NCBI RefSeq assembly: GCF_900106975.1
Contig: NZ_FNNU01000008.1
Coordinates: 93,923-157,922 of the forward strand
DNA length: 64,000 nucleotides
Origin: Pseudomonas kuykendallii
GTDB lineage: Bacteria > Pseudomonadota > Gammaproteobacteria > Pseudomonadales > Pseudomonadaceae
Direction of reading: 5' to 3'
Positions 8,541 through 16,177 of this stretch are shown here, piece after piece. Within the stretch, counting starts at the first letter, position 1. Each line of letters opens with the position of its first letter. The translations under genes and the position numbers were made by a program. Below the pieces are notes generated by a model. It searched no databases, was not told the DNA's origin, and saw only the letters and a program-made list of their open reading frames with translations.

Positions 8541-8672
8541 AACCTGCTGATTTTATTGATATTTTATTGCTGTTTAAAAATTGTTCGATCTGAGCGGAAG
8601 CCGCATGAGGCGGGCTTTTGGCCCAGCCATCCATAATCTGTTCACATAGTTATCCACAGCTTTTGTGGGTAA
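8541..8672. other. AT-rich stretch with an inverted pair of DnaA-box-like sites
   Basis: The 358-base gap 8358-8715 contains no convincing gene. After the FKBP terminator it holds an unusually AT-rich run (about 8547-8586, with repeated ATTTTATTG-like words). Further on there is a consensus DnaA box TTATCCACA at 8650-8658, and facing it TGTGGGTAA at 8664-8672, which is the reverse of TTACCCACA (one mismatch). A weak hairpin with TTTT lies near 8598-8616. The paired boxes could regulate the downstream gene through DnaA or simply be chance. A chromosomal origin is not expected here because no dnaA, rpmH or gidA-type neighbours are present. Confidence 0.45.
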
Positions 8673-8715
8673 CCCCAGCCAGCCCAGCGGGCACGCGGTC
8701 TGCCGAGGAGTCAGG

Positions 8716-9156
8716 ATGAAAATGCCGTTGAATCTTGCACGCTACCTGCCCATCGCTGAGCGCATTCTGGTGCGTGGTCGCCTACCCGCGTTGCTGCTGG
8801 CGGTGGCTCGCAAAGGCGCGCGGAAGGACAGGCGAACGGGTGGCCTGACGGACGACCTGCGCGTGCTTCAGTCGCTTGCGCTGGCCTACTGGCGTGGCGA
8901 GTACCGCGCGGTCAGCCGGCAGGCACTGCTCGCCTCGGTGGCGGCGCTGGCTTACTTTCTATCGCCGCTGGATCTGATTCCGGATTTTCTCATCGGGGTC
9001 GGCCTGCTCGACGACTTCGCCGTGCTCGCCTGGGTCACCCGCACCTGGAGCAAGGAGCTCGACGCGTTCCGCCTGTGGCGCGATACCCAGTCTCCCGCCC
9101 AGCGGGCAGAACTGGAACGGCTGCCATCGTCCGAGGAAATCCGTCGGGAACGATGA
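8716..9156 (+). CDS. YkvA/DUF1232 family small membrane protein
   Basis: This 146-residue protein has a DUF1232 (YkvA) core: the hydrophobic segment ALLASVAALAYFLSPLDLIPDF at about residues 74-95 contains the family-defining SPLDLIPDF, followed by LLDDFAVLAW. The family is predicted to be membrane-associated and its function is unknown. The ATG at 8716 has GAGGAG five bases upstream. A GTG further upstream at 8665 overlaps the DnaA-box pair and is not preferred. It lies 98 bases before the XRE gene, with which it may be co-expressed. Confidence 0.85.
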   Translation: MKMPLNLARYLPIAERILVRGRLPALLLAVARKGARKDRRTGGLTDDLRVLQSLALAYWRGEYRAVSRQALLASVAALAYFLSPLDLIPDFLIGVGLLDDFAVLAWVTRTWSKELDAFRLWRDTQSPAQRAELERLPSSEEIRRER

Positions 9157-9254
9157 GCCGTCGCCGATCGCCCCGGCCGCCCTCAGTCAGTGTCGAAACC
9201 GCTTCCGCCCGTCGCCTGTTAAGATCGTCGCTGATCTTCAGAGGGGGAGCGCCC

Positions 9255-9578
9255 ATGAGCGTGCAAGTGATCAGCCGTGACGGCGAGGCGGAATACGCCG
9301 TCGTGCCGTGGGCCGAATACCAGGCGTTGCTCGCCGCCGCCGGGCGGCCCAGCGAGCAGACAGCGGTGTCGGAATCCGGGGATGGCCTCGCGCAGCTTTC
9401 CAGCCGGCGTGAGGCGCTCGGGCTGAGCCGTGAGCAACTGGCGCGTCAGGTCGGCATCAGCCCGTCCTACCTCGAGTTGATCGAGCGCGGCGAGCGCGAG
9501 CCGGACGCCGCGATCCGCCGTTCCCTGGCGTTCGTGCTGGGCAAGGCCGCGCAGGAGCAAGAGGCCCCCGCGCCGTGA
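9255..9578 (+). CDS. XRE-family regulator with Phd/YefM-like N-terminus
   Basis: This 107-residue two-part protein has an N-terminal segment (residues about 1-30, RDGEAEYAVVPWAEYQALL) that looks like the dimerisation part of Phd/YefM/prevent-host-death antitoxins. A classical helix-turn-helix XRE domain follows (about 50-98, LSREQLARQVGISPSYLELIERG). It resembles an antitoxin or small repressor, but no recognisable toxin gene adjoins it. AGAGGGGG precedes the ATG at 9255. Its stop overlaps the next gene's GTG as GTGA, so the pair is translationally coupled. The longer in-frame extension upstream is out of context and lacks a ribosome site. Confidence 0.82.
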   Translation: MSVQVISRDGEAEYAVVPWAEYQALLAAAGRPSEQTAVSESGDGLAQLSSRREALGLSREQLARQVGISPSYLELIERGEREPDAAIRRSLAFVLGKAAQEQEAPAP

Positions 9579-9940
9579 GCGTGCGCATCTCCCAGCAGCA
9601 CTGGCAGGCGTTGCTCGCCGAACTGGCGGATGCGCGTCGACAGAGCCACCTGGTGACCTACCGCGCGCTGGTCGAGCGTCTGCAACTGCCGACTCCGGCG
9701 ATGCAGACCCTGACCGCCGCGCTCGAACACCTGGCGGCCCTCGACGCCAAGGCGGAGCGCCCGCTGCGCAGCGCGCTGGTGATCAGCCAGGGCGCCAGCC
9801 GTCTTCCGCGCCCGGGGTTCTTCGACTGCGCGGTGCGCCTGGGGCGTTTCAGCGGACCGTGTGACGGTGTCGCCGCGGCCTCCTGGCATGCGGCGGAAGT
9901 CGCCCGTGTTTTCGAGTTCGACTACCCGGAGGGCAACTGA
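9575..9940 (+). CDS. Conserved hypothetical protein coupled to the XRE gene
   Basis: I do not recognise this 121-residue soluble protein with certainty. It starts at a GTG overlapping the XRE stop and ends by overlapping the next gene as TGATG. The N-terminal half is helical (LLAELADARRQSHLVTYRALVERL) and could be a small winged-helix-like module. The C-terminal half carries SALVISQGASRLPRPGFFDCAVRLGRF, a pattern I recall from MGMT-like or related hypothetical proteins of pseudomonads. It has no signal peptide or membrane segment. Being sandwiched by overlaps between an XRE regulator and a Sel1 protein suggests one functional unit. It occupies the position where a toxin would sit in a toxin-antitoxin pair, but nothing in it identifies a toxin. 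Confidence 0.75.
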   Translation: MSVRISQQHWQALLAELADARRQSHLVTYRALVERLQLPTPAMQTLTAALEHLAALDAKAERPLRSALVISQGASRLPRPGFFDCAVRLGRFSGPCDGVAAASWHAAEVARVFEFDYPEGN

Positions 9941-10407
9941 TGTTGTGGAAACTGCGCGCCAGGGCGGGCTACTGGCTCGCCCGGCAACTGCTGGGCTGGC
10001 GCTGGTGGGTGGCGCAGCCGCGCGCCTGGCACTGGATGGAAGGGCAGTACGCGCGGATGGCCAATCTGGGCGATCGCCAGGCGCAGAGCTTCTACGGGCA
10101 CCTGTTGCTGTTCCGCGGCCAGGGCCTGGGGGCGCGCGAGGAGGGCCTGAGGCTGCTCGGTCTGGCCGCCCGCGCCGGTGACGCGAAGGCCGCCTATCAG
10201 CTCGGCGTGAGCAGCCTGGCCGGTTCCACACGACAGCCTCCCGATGGCCGCGAGGCCGCGCGCTGGTGGACCCTGGCCGCCGAGAACGGTCACCCGCTGG
10301 CGGCGCATCGGCTCGCCGAACTCTATCGACAGGGTGGAGAAGGGCTGCCCGCCGACCCCGACCTGGCCGGGCGCTACGCGGGCCGCGCGGGCGAACTCGG
10401 GCTCTGA
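9940..10407 (+). CDS. Sel1-repeat (TPR-like) protein
   Basis: This 155-residue protein has two or three Sel1-like repeats, seen as GLRLLGLAARAGDAKAAYQLG (about residues 70-90) and AARWWTLAAENGHPLAAHRLAELY (about 105-128), followed by a final partial repeat ending at AGRAGELGL. Sel1 repeats mediate protein-protein contacts. The N-terminus is tryptophan-rich and amphipathic (WLARQLLGWRWWVAQPRAW) rather than a cleavable signal, so the protein may bind the membrane surface. Its ATG overlaps the previous stop (TGATG). It is the last gene of a three-gene unit and converges on the EAL-GGDEF gene. Confidence 0.85.
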   Translation: MLWKLRARAGYWLARQLLGWRWWVAQPRAWHWMEGQYARMANLGDRQAQSFYGHLLLFRGQGLGAREEGLRLLGLAARAGDAKAAYQLGVSSLAGSTRQPPDGREAARWWTLAAENGHPLAAHRLAELYRQGGEGLPADPDLAGRYAGRAGELGL

Positions 10408-10519
10408 ATCTTTCTCGGCCTTGCGTGGATGCGTAAGGCCGCGTTCGCCATTCAGGCCTCTCGTTCCTCTTCTTCCACCCGCTTCCTCGCTCCGCCCCGT
10501 TCGATACGGGTCCCTCGTG

Positions 10520-12274
10520 TTACCCCGCCAGCGGCAGGGTATCGATTATTTCCAGGCTGTAGCCCGGCACCGCCTTGGCCATGCGCTTGGCTTCGGAGGC
10601 GAGGTCGGCGAGCTGGGTGGCGTCCAGGCGTGAGCAGGCTTCCGGGCGCAGGTGAACGATGCCGATGGAAAGCGACAGCAGTGGAAACTCCTGGCGCTTG
10701 CCCTGGCGGTCGTGGGCGACGAAACAGCCGGCCTGCAGGTGTTCCTCCCGGTAGAAACGCCGGCACTGGCTCTGGAAGTCCTCGAGCAACTGCTGCAGGC
10801 GCAGACGCCAGTCCGCCGAACCCAGCACCAGCAGGAAATCGTCGCCGCCGATATGGCCGACGAAGTCGCGCATCGGATCGACCCGTTCGCACAGGCACTG
10901 CGCCAGGCAAAGCAGCACCTCGTCGCCACGGGCGTAGCCGTAGAGATCGTTGAAGGGCTTGAAGCTGTCGATGTCGACATAGCAGATCACGGCCTCGCGT
11001 TCCTGCTGCAGCAGGCGCGAGAGGCATTGCTGGATCGGCACGTTGCCGGGCAGCAGGGTCAGCGGGTTAGCGTGACGGGCCTGCTGGATCTTCTGCTCGG
11101 TGATCAGTTTGAGCACGTCGATCACCCGGCCAAGGCCGCGGTACTCGCCGTCCTCGGTGATGATGAAATCCTCCTCGATGCGTTGCCGCGCGCGACTGGT
11201 GAGCAGCCGGCTCACCTGCTGCAACGATTGGCGCAGGTCGACGCTGAGGAAGTCGTCGCCCATCAGCCGGCTGATCGGCTTGCGCGCGAACAGGTCGGTG
11301 GCGAAGGGCTTGAGCAGGGCGTCCGAGAGGGAATGGCGGTGCACGATGCCGACCGGATGGCGCGCGCCGTTGAGCACCGCCAGCGAGTTCAGGTTGGCCT
11401 GCAGGCGAAACGCCTCGAGCACCTCACCGATGGTGGTTTCCTGGTCCACCGCCTGTTGTTCGATCAGCAGGGTGGCGAGCGCCTCTTCCTCTTCGGCGCT
11501 CAGCGCCGCGCCGAGTCGCGGCAACAGCGCGCGGGCGTCGCGCGACGGGTTTTCCTGCGGCCGGGCGAGCAGGTAGCCCTGCACCAGATCGACCCCCATC
11601 TCGGCCAGCACGCTCAGTTCCTCGATCAGCTCGATGCCTTCGGCGATCACCTGGGCGCGGGAGACTTTCGCCATCTTCAGGATGGATTCGACGAACTCGC
11701 GCTTCACCGCATCCTGGTGAATCCCGTCGATGAAGTGACGGTCGATCTTCACGTAGTCCGGGCGCAGTTCCGACCACAGGCGCAGGCTCGAGTAACCGGC
11801 GCCCAGGTCGTCCAGGGCGATCGAGAAACCCATGGCGCGGTAGTGGTGCAGGGCGGTCTGGAGCAGCGCGTAGTCGTCGATGGGCGCCTGCTCGGTGAGT
11901 TCGATCACCACCTGGCTCGGCGGTATTCCCAGGCTTTGCAGCAGCTTCAGCGTGCGTCCGGGCTGATGCGCCGGCTCGAGCAGTGATTCGGGGGAAACGT
12001 TGAGGAACAGCTTGCCTTCGAGCTGCAGGTCGCGGAAGGCCTGGCAGGCGGTCCTGCGCGCCAGCTGTTCCAGTTCGCTCAGGCGGCCGGCATGGCGGGC
12101 CGCGGCGAACAGCGTGAGGGGCGAATGCAGCGGGCTGTTGGACGGGCCCCGGCTCAGCGCTTCGTAGCCGAGGATGCGCCGTTCGGACAGGCAGACAATC
12201 GGCTGAAAGAGGCTGTGCAGATCGCCCTGAGCGAGGATCAGGCCCAGTGCGCTGGCTTGCTCGGTGACGGGCAT
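10520..12274 (-). CDS. EAL-CBS-GGDEF cyclic-di-GMP signalling protein
   Basis: This 584-residue cytosolic protein has the domain order EAL phosphodiesterase (about 10-250), tandem CBS domains (about 260-400) and GGDEF (about 415-575). The EAL domain keeps YEALSRG, the ELTE glutamate, LDDLGAGYSSL, KIDR and AEGIE, so it is probably an active c-di-GMP phosphodiesterase. The GGDEF signature reads GGDDF, an atypical variant, and no RxxD inhibitory site lies five residues before it, so cyclase activity is doubtful. The CBS pair suggests regulation by an adenine nucleotide. The ATG at 12274 (MPVTEQ) is preferred because the longer ORF start lies inside the terminator of the preceding prc gene. It follows prc on the same strand, matching P. 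aeruginosa PA3258 as I remember it. Confidence 0.92.
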   Translation of the reverse strand: MPVTEQASALGLILAQGDLHSLFQPIVCLSERRILGYEALSRGPSNSPLHSPLTLFAAARHAGRLSELEQLARRTACQAFRDLQLEGKLFLNVSPESLLEPAHQPGRTLKLLQSLGIPPSQVVIELTEQAPIDDYALLQTALHHYRAMGFSIALDDLGAGYSSLRLWSELRPDYVKIDRHFIDGIHQDAVKREFVESILKMAKVSRAQVIAEGIELIEELSVLAEMGVDLVQGYLLARPQENPSRDARALLPRLGAALSAEEEEALATLLIEQQAVDQETTIGEVLEAFRLQANLNSLAVLNGARHPVGIVHRHSLSDALLKPFATDLFARKPISRLMGDDFLSVDLRQSLQQVSRLLTSRARQRIEEDFIITEDGEYRGLGRVIDVLKLITEQKIQQARHANPLTLLPGNVPIQQCLSRLLQQEREAVICYVDIDSFKPFNDLYGYARGDEVLLCLAQCLCERVDPMRDFVGHIGGDDFLLVLGSADWRLRLQQLLEDFQSQCRRFYREEHLQAGCFVAHDRQGKRQEFPLLSLSIGIVHLRPEACSRLDATQLADLASEAKRMAKAVPGYSLEIIDTLPLAG

Positions 12275-12297
12275 CGTAGGTCTCGAATACGGAAATG

Positions 12298-12324
12298 AAA
12301 AAGGGCCGGCTTTCACGCCGGCCC
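12298..12324 (-). terminator. Rho-independent terminator of prc
   Basis: On the minus strand an 8-bp GGGCCGGC/GCCGGCCC stem with a 6-base loop is followed by TTTTT. It lies about 40 bases after the prc stop and before the EAL-GGDEF start, so the two genes are probably separate transcripts. Confidence 0.88.
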
Positions 12325-12364
12325 CTCCATTTCACGACACTCGTGTTACCGCCGTATTACAGGC

Positions 12365-14449
12365 TCAGTCCTTCTTCGCCACGGCGGTGTTCAGGCCGAG
12401 GTAGTCGAGAAGAATCTGCCCGGTTTCCTGCAGGTAGGCGTCGTCTTCCGGCTTGGTCTTGTCCTCCGAGCTGGGGACGGCGTCCTCGTCTTCCTGCTTG
12501 AGCTCTTTCAGCGGCTCCTCACCCTTGGCCTTGCGGCGGGTGTTCTCCAGCGCCAGCTGCTCGCCCTCGACCTTGGTCTGCTCGGCGCGACGCTTGGCCT
12601 CGTTGAGGCTGACGGTCTTCTCGTCCATCAGCTGCTGGGCCAGCTTGAAGCGTTCCTGGGTGAAGACGAAGTCGGGGTTCTTCGCGGCTCGGGCTTCGTG
12701 GCGCGCGCGCAGTTCGGCGAGGAACGGCGCGAACGGATCGCGCTCGGCGCTGATCGCCGGGCGGATGCTGTCCCACGGCATGGCTTCGGGCAGCGAGCTT
12801 TCGCCGATCTCGTGGGTGTTCACCACCGGCGGGAAGTCGACATCCGGCAACACGCCCTGATGCTGCGTGCTCTGGCCGGAAACCCGATAGAACTTCGCCA
12901 GCGTCAGCTTCAGCTCGCCATGGTTGAGCGGCTGGATGGTCTGCACGGTGCCTTTGCCAAAGGTCTGCCCGCCGATGATCAGCGCACGGTGGTAGTCCTG
13001 CATGGCGCCGGCGAAGATTTCCGAGGCCGAGGCGGACAGCCGGTTGACCAGCACGGCCATCGGTCCGGTGTAATAAGCGCCCGGGTTCTCGTCGGCGAGC
13101 ACGTCGACGCGTCCGTCGGCGTTGCGCACCAGCACGGTCGGACCCTTCTCGATGAACAGGCCGGTGAGGTCGGTGGCTTCCTGCAGCGAGCCGCCGCCGT
13201 TGTTGCGCAGGTCGATGACCACGCCGTCGACTTTCTCCTGCTGCAGTTCGCCGAGCAGCTTCTTCACGTCGCGTGTGGTGCTCTTGTAGTCCGGATCGCC
13301 GGCGCGATAGGCCTTGAAGTCGAGGTAGAAGGCCGGCAGCTCGATGACGCCGAGCTTGTACTCGCGCCCGGCGTGCTCGAGTTTCAGGACGCTTTTCTTC
13401 GCCGCCTGTTCTTCCAGCTTGACCGCCTCGCGGGTGATCGACACCACCTTGCTGGTCTGGTCGTTCGGCCCGTTGCTCGCCGGAATCACTTCCAGGCGAA
13501 CCTTGGAGCCCTTCGGTCCGCGGATCAGCTTGACCACTTCGTCGAGGCGCCAGCCGATGACGTCCACCATCTCGTCGTCACCCTGGGCGACGCCGATGAT
13601 CTTGTCCGCCGGGGAAATCTGCTTGCTCTTCTCCGCCGGGCCGGCCGGCACCAGGCGCACGACCTTGACGTTGTCGTTGTCGTTCTGCAACACGGCGCCT
13701 ATCCCTTCGAGGGAAAGGCTCATGTTGATGTCGAAGTTTTCCGCATTATCCGGCGAGAGGTAGTTGGTGTGCGGGTCGTAGGTCTGCGCGAAGGCGTTGA
13801 TGTAGGCCGAGAACACGTCTTCGCCACGGGTCTGGTCCAGGCGCGCGAGCTGGTTGCGATAGCGCTTGGTGAGCAGCTCCTGGATCGCCTTGGGCTCCTT
13901 GTGGGCCAGCTTCAGGCGCAGGACTTCGTCCTTGACGCGCTTGCGCCAGAGGTCGTCCAGTTCCGCGGTGTTCTTCGCCCACGGGGCCTTCTCGCGATCG
14001 ATGAGCAGGTCTTCGTCGACGCTAAAGTCGATGTTCTCGACGCCCTTGTCGAGCATCGCCAGGGCGAAATTGAGGCGTTCCTCGAGGCGATCGAGGTAGC
14101 GGCGGTAGATGGCGAAGCCCGGATCCAGATTGCCACTCTTGAGGAAATCGTCGAACTGCGTGCGCCACTTGTCGAACTCGGCGATATCGCCGGCGGTGAA
14201 GTAGCTGCGCGCCGGATCGAGGGCTTTCAGGTAGCCCTCGTAGATCTTCACCGAGCGCTCGTCGTTGAGCGGAGGCTTGTTGTAGTGATGACGCTTGAGC
14301 AGTTCCACCACGTTCAGGCTGGCGATCACCTGCTCGCGATCCGGCTGCAGCGTATCCCAGCTGTGGGGGGCGGTGGTCTTGGCCCACAGCGGCAGCGCGC
14401 TGAAACCTATCAATAACGCAAGGGTGGTGCGGGTAAGGGTTCGCTTCAT
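12365..14449 (-). CDS. prc: Tail-specific periplasmic protease Prc (AlgO)
   Basis: This 694-residue periplasmic C-terminal-processing serine protease (family S41A) degrades non-polar C-terminal tails. In P. aeruginosa the orthologue AlgO/Prc acts on truncated MucA and so influences alginate production. A signal peptide (MKRTLTRTTLALLIGFSALPLWA) is followed by an N-terminal helical domain, a PDZ domain around residues 240-320 and the catalytic core. The Ser-Lys dyad is visible as S474 in SASASE and K499 in FGKGTVQ, spaced 25 residues apart as in E. coli Prc. The C-terminal DUF3340-like region is charged. The start MKRTL at 14449 gives a clean signal peptide. Eleven further codons upstream are possible but poorly supported. 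It ends in a strong terminator. Confidence 0.96.
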   Translation of the reverse strand: MKRTLTRTTLALLIGFSALPLWAKTTAPHSWDTLQPDREQVIASLNVVELLKRHHYNKPPLNDERSVKIYEGYLKALDPARSYFTAGDIAEFDKWRTQFDDFLKSGNLDPGFAIYRRYLDRLEERLNFALAMLDKGVENIDFSVDEDLLIDREKAPWAKNTAELDDLWRKRVKDEVLRLKLAHKEPKAIQELLTKRYRNQLARLDQTRGEDVFSAYINAFAQTYDPHTNYLSPDNAENFDINMSLSLEGIGAVLQNDNDNVKVVRLVPAGPAEKSKQISPADKIIGVAQGDDEMVDVIGWRLDEVVKLIRGPKGSKVRLEVIPASNGPNDQTSKVVSITREAVKLEEQAAKKSVLKLEHAGREYKLGVIELPAFYLDFKAYRAGDPDYKSTTRDVKKLLGELQQEKVDGVVIDLRNNGGGSLQEATDLTGLFIEKGPTVLVRNADGRVDVLADENPGAYYTGPMAVLVNRLSASASEIFAGAMQDYHRALIIGGQTFGKGTVQTIQPLNHGELKLTLAKFYRVSGQSTQHQGVLPDVDFPPVVNTHEIGESSLPEAMPWDSIRPAISAERDPFAPFLAELRARHEARAAKNPDFVFTQERFKLAQQLMDEKTVSLNEAKRRAEQTKVEGEQLALENTRRKAKGEEPLKELKQEDEDAVPSSEDKTKPEDDAYLQETGQILLDYLGLNTAVAKKD

Positions 14450-14573
14450 GCTGATTCGACGTGTGGGCAAGTGATGACGCATATTAGGTCGTCAATACGG
14501 GCGCCGGTTCAATCGAACCGGGCATAACGCCGGAGCCGGTTGCCGGCTCGGTTGAAGCCACTATGGAGGCAGC

Positions 14574-15536
14574 GTGAAGGCATTGCAAGGCATCGACGGG
14601 AACCTGGAGTGGGCCGAACGCGCCGCTCTGGAATGTGACGTGGGGCAGATCCGCATCCGTGTGGCGGCTGCCGGACTCAACCGCGCGGACCTGCTTCAGC
14701 AGGCCGGGCACTATCCACCGCCAACGGGCGCCAGCGACGTCATCGGCCTGGAATGCGCCGGGGTAATCAGCGAAGTGGGCGCCGGCAGTCCATGGAAAGT
14801 CGGCGATCGCGTCTGCGCGTTGCTGGCGGGCGGCGGCATGGCCGAAGAGGTGGTGATCGACGGGCGCCACGCGCTGCCGGTTCCGGAAGGCATGAGCCTG
14901 CTCGAGGCGGCGGTGCTGCCGGAGGTGTACGCCACTGCCTGGCTCAACCTGTTCAAGCTGGCCGCGGTGCAGCCCGGCGAGAAGGTGTTGATCCACGCGG
15001 GCGCCAGCGGCGTCGGTTCGGCGGCGATCCAGCTGTGCAAGGCGTTCGGCAATCCGTGCTGGGTGAGCGTCGGCTCGCCCGAGCGTCTGGAGCACTGCGA
15101 GGCGCTGGGTGCGCAGGGTGGCGCGCTGCGCCATGACGGGTTGGACAACCTGCGCGATTTCGGGCCCTACGACGCCATCCTCGATCCGGTGGGCGGGGGG
15201 TACGCCACCCTGAACCTCGACCTCATCGCACTCGATGGGCGCTGGGTGACGATCGGCATGATGGGCGGGCGCAAGGCCGAGATGGATTTCGGCAAGCTGC
15301 TGGCCAAGCGCGTCCAGCTGATCGGTTCGACCCTGCGCAACCGCGACGACGACTACAAGGCCGAGCTGTTGCTCGACCTCCAGCAGCACGTCTGGCCGCT
15401 GTTCGCCGAAGGTCGCCTGAGCCCCGAGCTGGCGCGCAGCTACCCGATCACCGATGCCACCGCCGCTTACGCGGAACTGGCGGGCAATACGGTCAACGGC
15501 AAGCTGGCGCTGGTGATCGACGCCAGCCTGAGCTGA
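14574..15536 (+). CDS. NAD(P)H:quinone oxidoreductase, zinc-free medium-chain dehydrogenase
   Basis: This 320-residue medium-chain dehydrogenase/reductase is of the quinone-oxidoreductase (QOR/PIG3) type. The N-terminal GroES-like domain contains LNRADLLQQAGHYPPP and VIGLECAGVISEVG. The nucleotide-binding loop is IHAGASGVGSAAIQL at about residues 141-155. The cysteine and histidine ligands for catalytic zinc are absent, so it is a PIG3-like reductase rather than an alcohol dehydrogenase. It starts with GTG at 14574, with GGAGG seven bases upstream. It is divergent from prc and convergent with gmhA. The physiological substrate is unknown, and NADPH-dependent quinone or enal reduction is the family expectation. 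Confidence 0.9.
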   Translation: MKALQGIDGNLEWAERAALECDVGQIRIRVAAAGLNRADLLQQAGHYPPPTGASDVIGLECAGVISEVGAGSPWKVGDRVCALLAGGGMAEEVVIDGRHALPVPEGMSLLEAAVLPEVYATAWLNLFKLAAVQPGEKVLIHAGASGVGSAAIQLCKAFGNPCWVSVGSPERLEHCEALGAQGGALRHDGLDNLRDFGPYDAILDPVGGGYATLNLDLIALDGRWVTIGMMGGRKAEMDFGKLLAKRVQLIGSTLRNRDDDYKAELLLDLQQHVWPLFAEGRLSPELARSYPITDATAAYAELAGNTVNGKLALVIDASLS

Positions 15537-15584
15537 CCGGCGCCGCCCGGGCTCTCCCGCCGTCCGCTATCCGGCCCGCCGAAC

Positions 15585-16169
15585 TCAATAGTTCTGCGGG
15601 CTCAACTTGCGCTCTACCAGCTCGATGAGGATGTGCAGGACCTTGATGTGCAGCTCCTGCACCCGGTCGGCGTAGTCGCCGCCCGGGGCGCAGATGCACA
15701 CGTCGGCGATGTCTTCGAGCGCCGAGCCCGGCTTGCCGGTCAGTGCCACCACTTTCACCCCGAGCGCCCGCGCGGCTTCGGCGGCCTTGAGCACGTTCGG
15801 GCTCTTGCCGCTGGTGCTGATGGCGATCAGCACGTCGCCGGCGCGGCCGTGGGACTCGATGTAGCGCGAGAAGATGTAGTCGTAGCCGAAGTCGTTGGCC
15901 ACGCAACTGATATGGCTGGCGTCGCTGATCGATACCGCGGCGATGCCCGGACGGTTGTTGCGATAGCGCCCGGTGAGTTCTTCCGCGAAATGCATGGCGT
16001 CGCACATCGAGCCGCCGTTGCCGCAGGAAAACGCCTTGCCCTTGTTCTCGAAGCTTTCCACCAGCAACTGCGCGGCGCGCTCGATGCTGCGCAGCGCCTG
16101 GTCGTTGGCGATGAAGCGATCCAGCGCGGTGCGGGCTTCTTCGAGGCTGTAGCGGATGTGTTCGATCAT
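15585..16169 (-). CDS. gmhA: Phosphoheptose isomerase GmhA (E. coli-type)
   Basis: This 194-residue SIS-domain protein converts sedoheptulose 7-phosphate to D-glycero-D-manno-heptose 7-phosphate, the first step of ADP-heptose synthesis for the LPS inner core. Phosphate-binding and active-site segments [23 protein letters not shown] (about residues 48-70), [10 protein letters not shown] (about 118-127) and the C-terminal [17 protein letters not shown] match E. coli GmhA closely. They differ from the DiaA-like SIS protein that P. aeruginosa carries elsewhere (HFSSEL instead of HFAEEL). The start [10 protein letters not shown] at 16169 lies 8 bases after the apeB stop, so it is the downstream gene of an apeB-gmhA pair. 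The initiating ribosome site is weak. This gene is not one I remember at this spot in P. aeruginosa PAO1. Confidence 0.9.
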   Translation of the reverse strand: MIEHIRYSLEEARTALDRFIANDQALRSIERAAQLLVESFENKGKAFSCGNGGSMCDAMHFAEELTGRYRNNRPGIAAVSISDASHISCVANDFGYDYIFSRYIESHGRAGDVLIAISTSGKSPNVLKAAEAARALGVKVVALTGKPGSALEDIADVCICAPGGDYADRVQELHIKVLHILIELVERKLSPQNY

Positions 16170-16177
16170 CAGGGTTC

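Noticed and set aside
8541..8672. Chromosomal replication origin
   Set aside because: Only two DnaA-like boxes are present and the usual oriC neighbours are missing. The site is kept as a regulatory curiosity.
9255..9940. Toxin-antitoxin pair
   Set aside because: The antitoxin-like regulator is real, but the overlapping partner has no toxin motif or typical toxin composition.
10408..10519. Hairpin CGGCCTTGCG...AAGGCCG between the Sel1 and EAL-GGDEF genes as a terminator
   Set aside because: The stem is imperfect and no T-tract follows on either strand.
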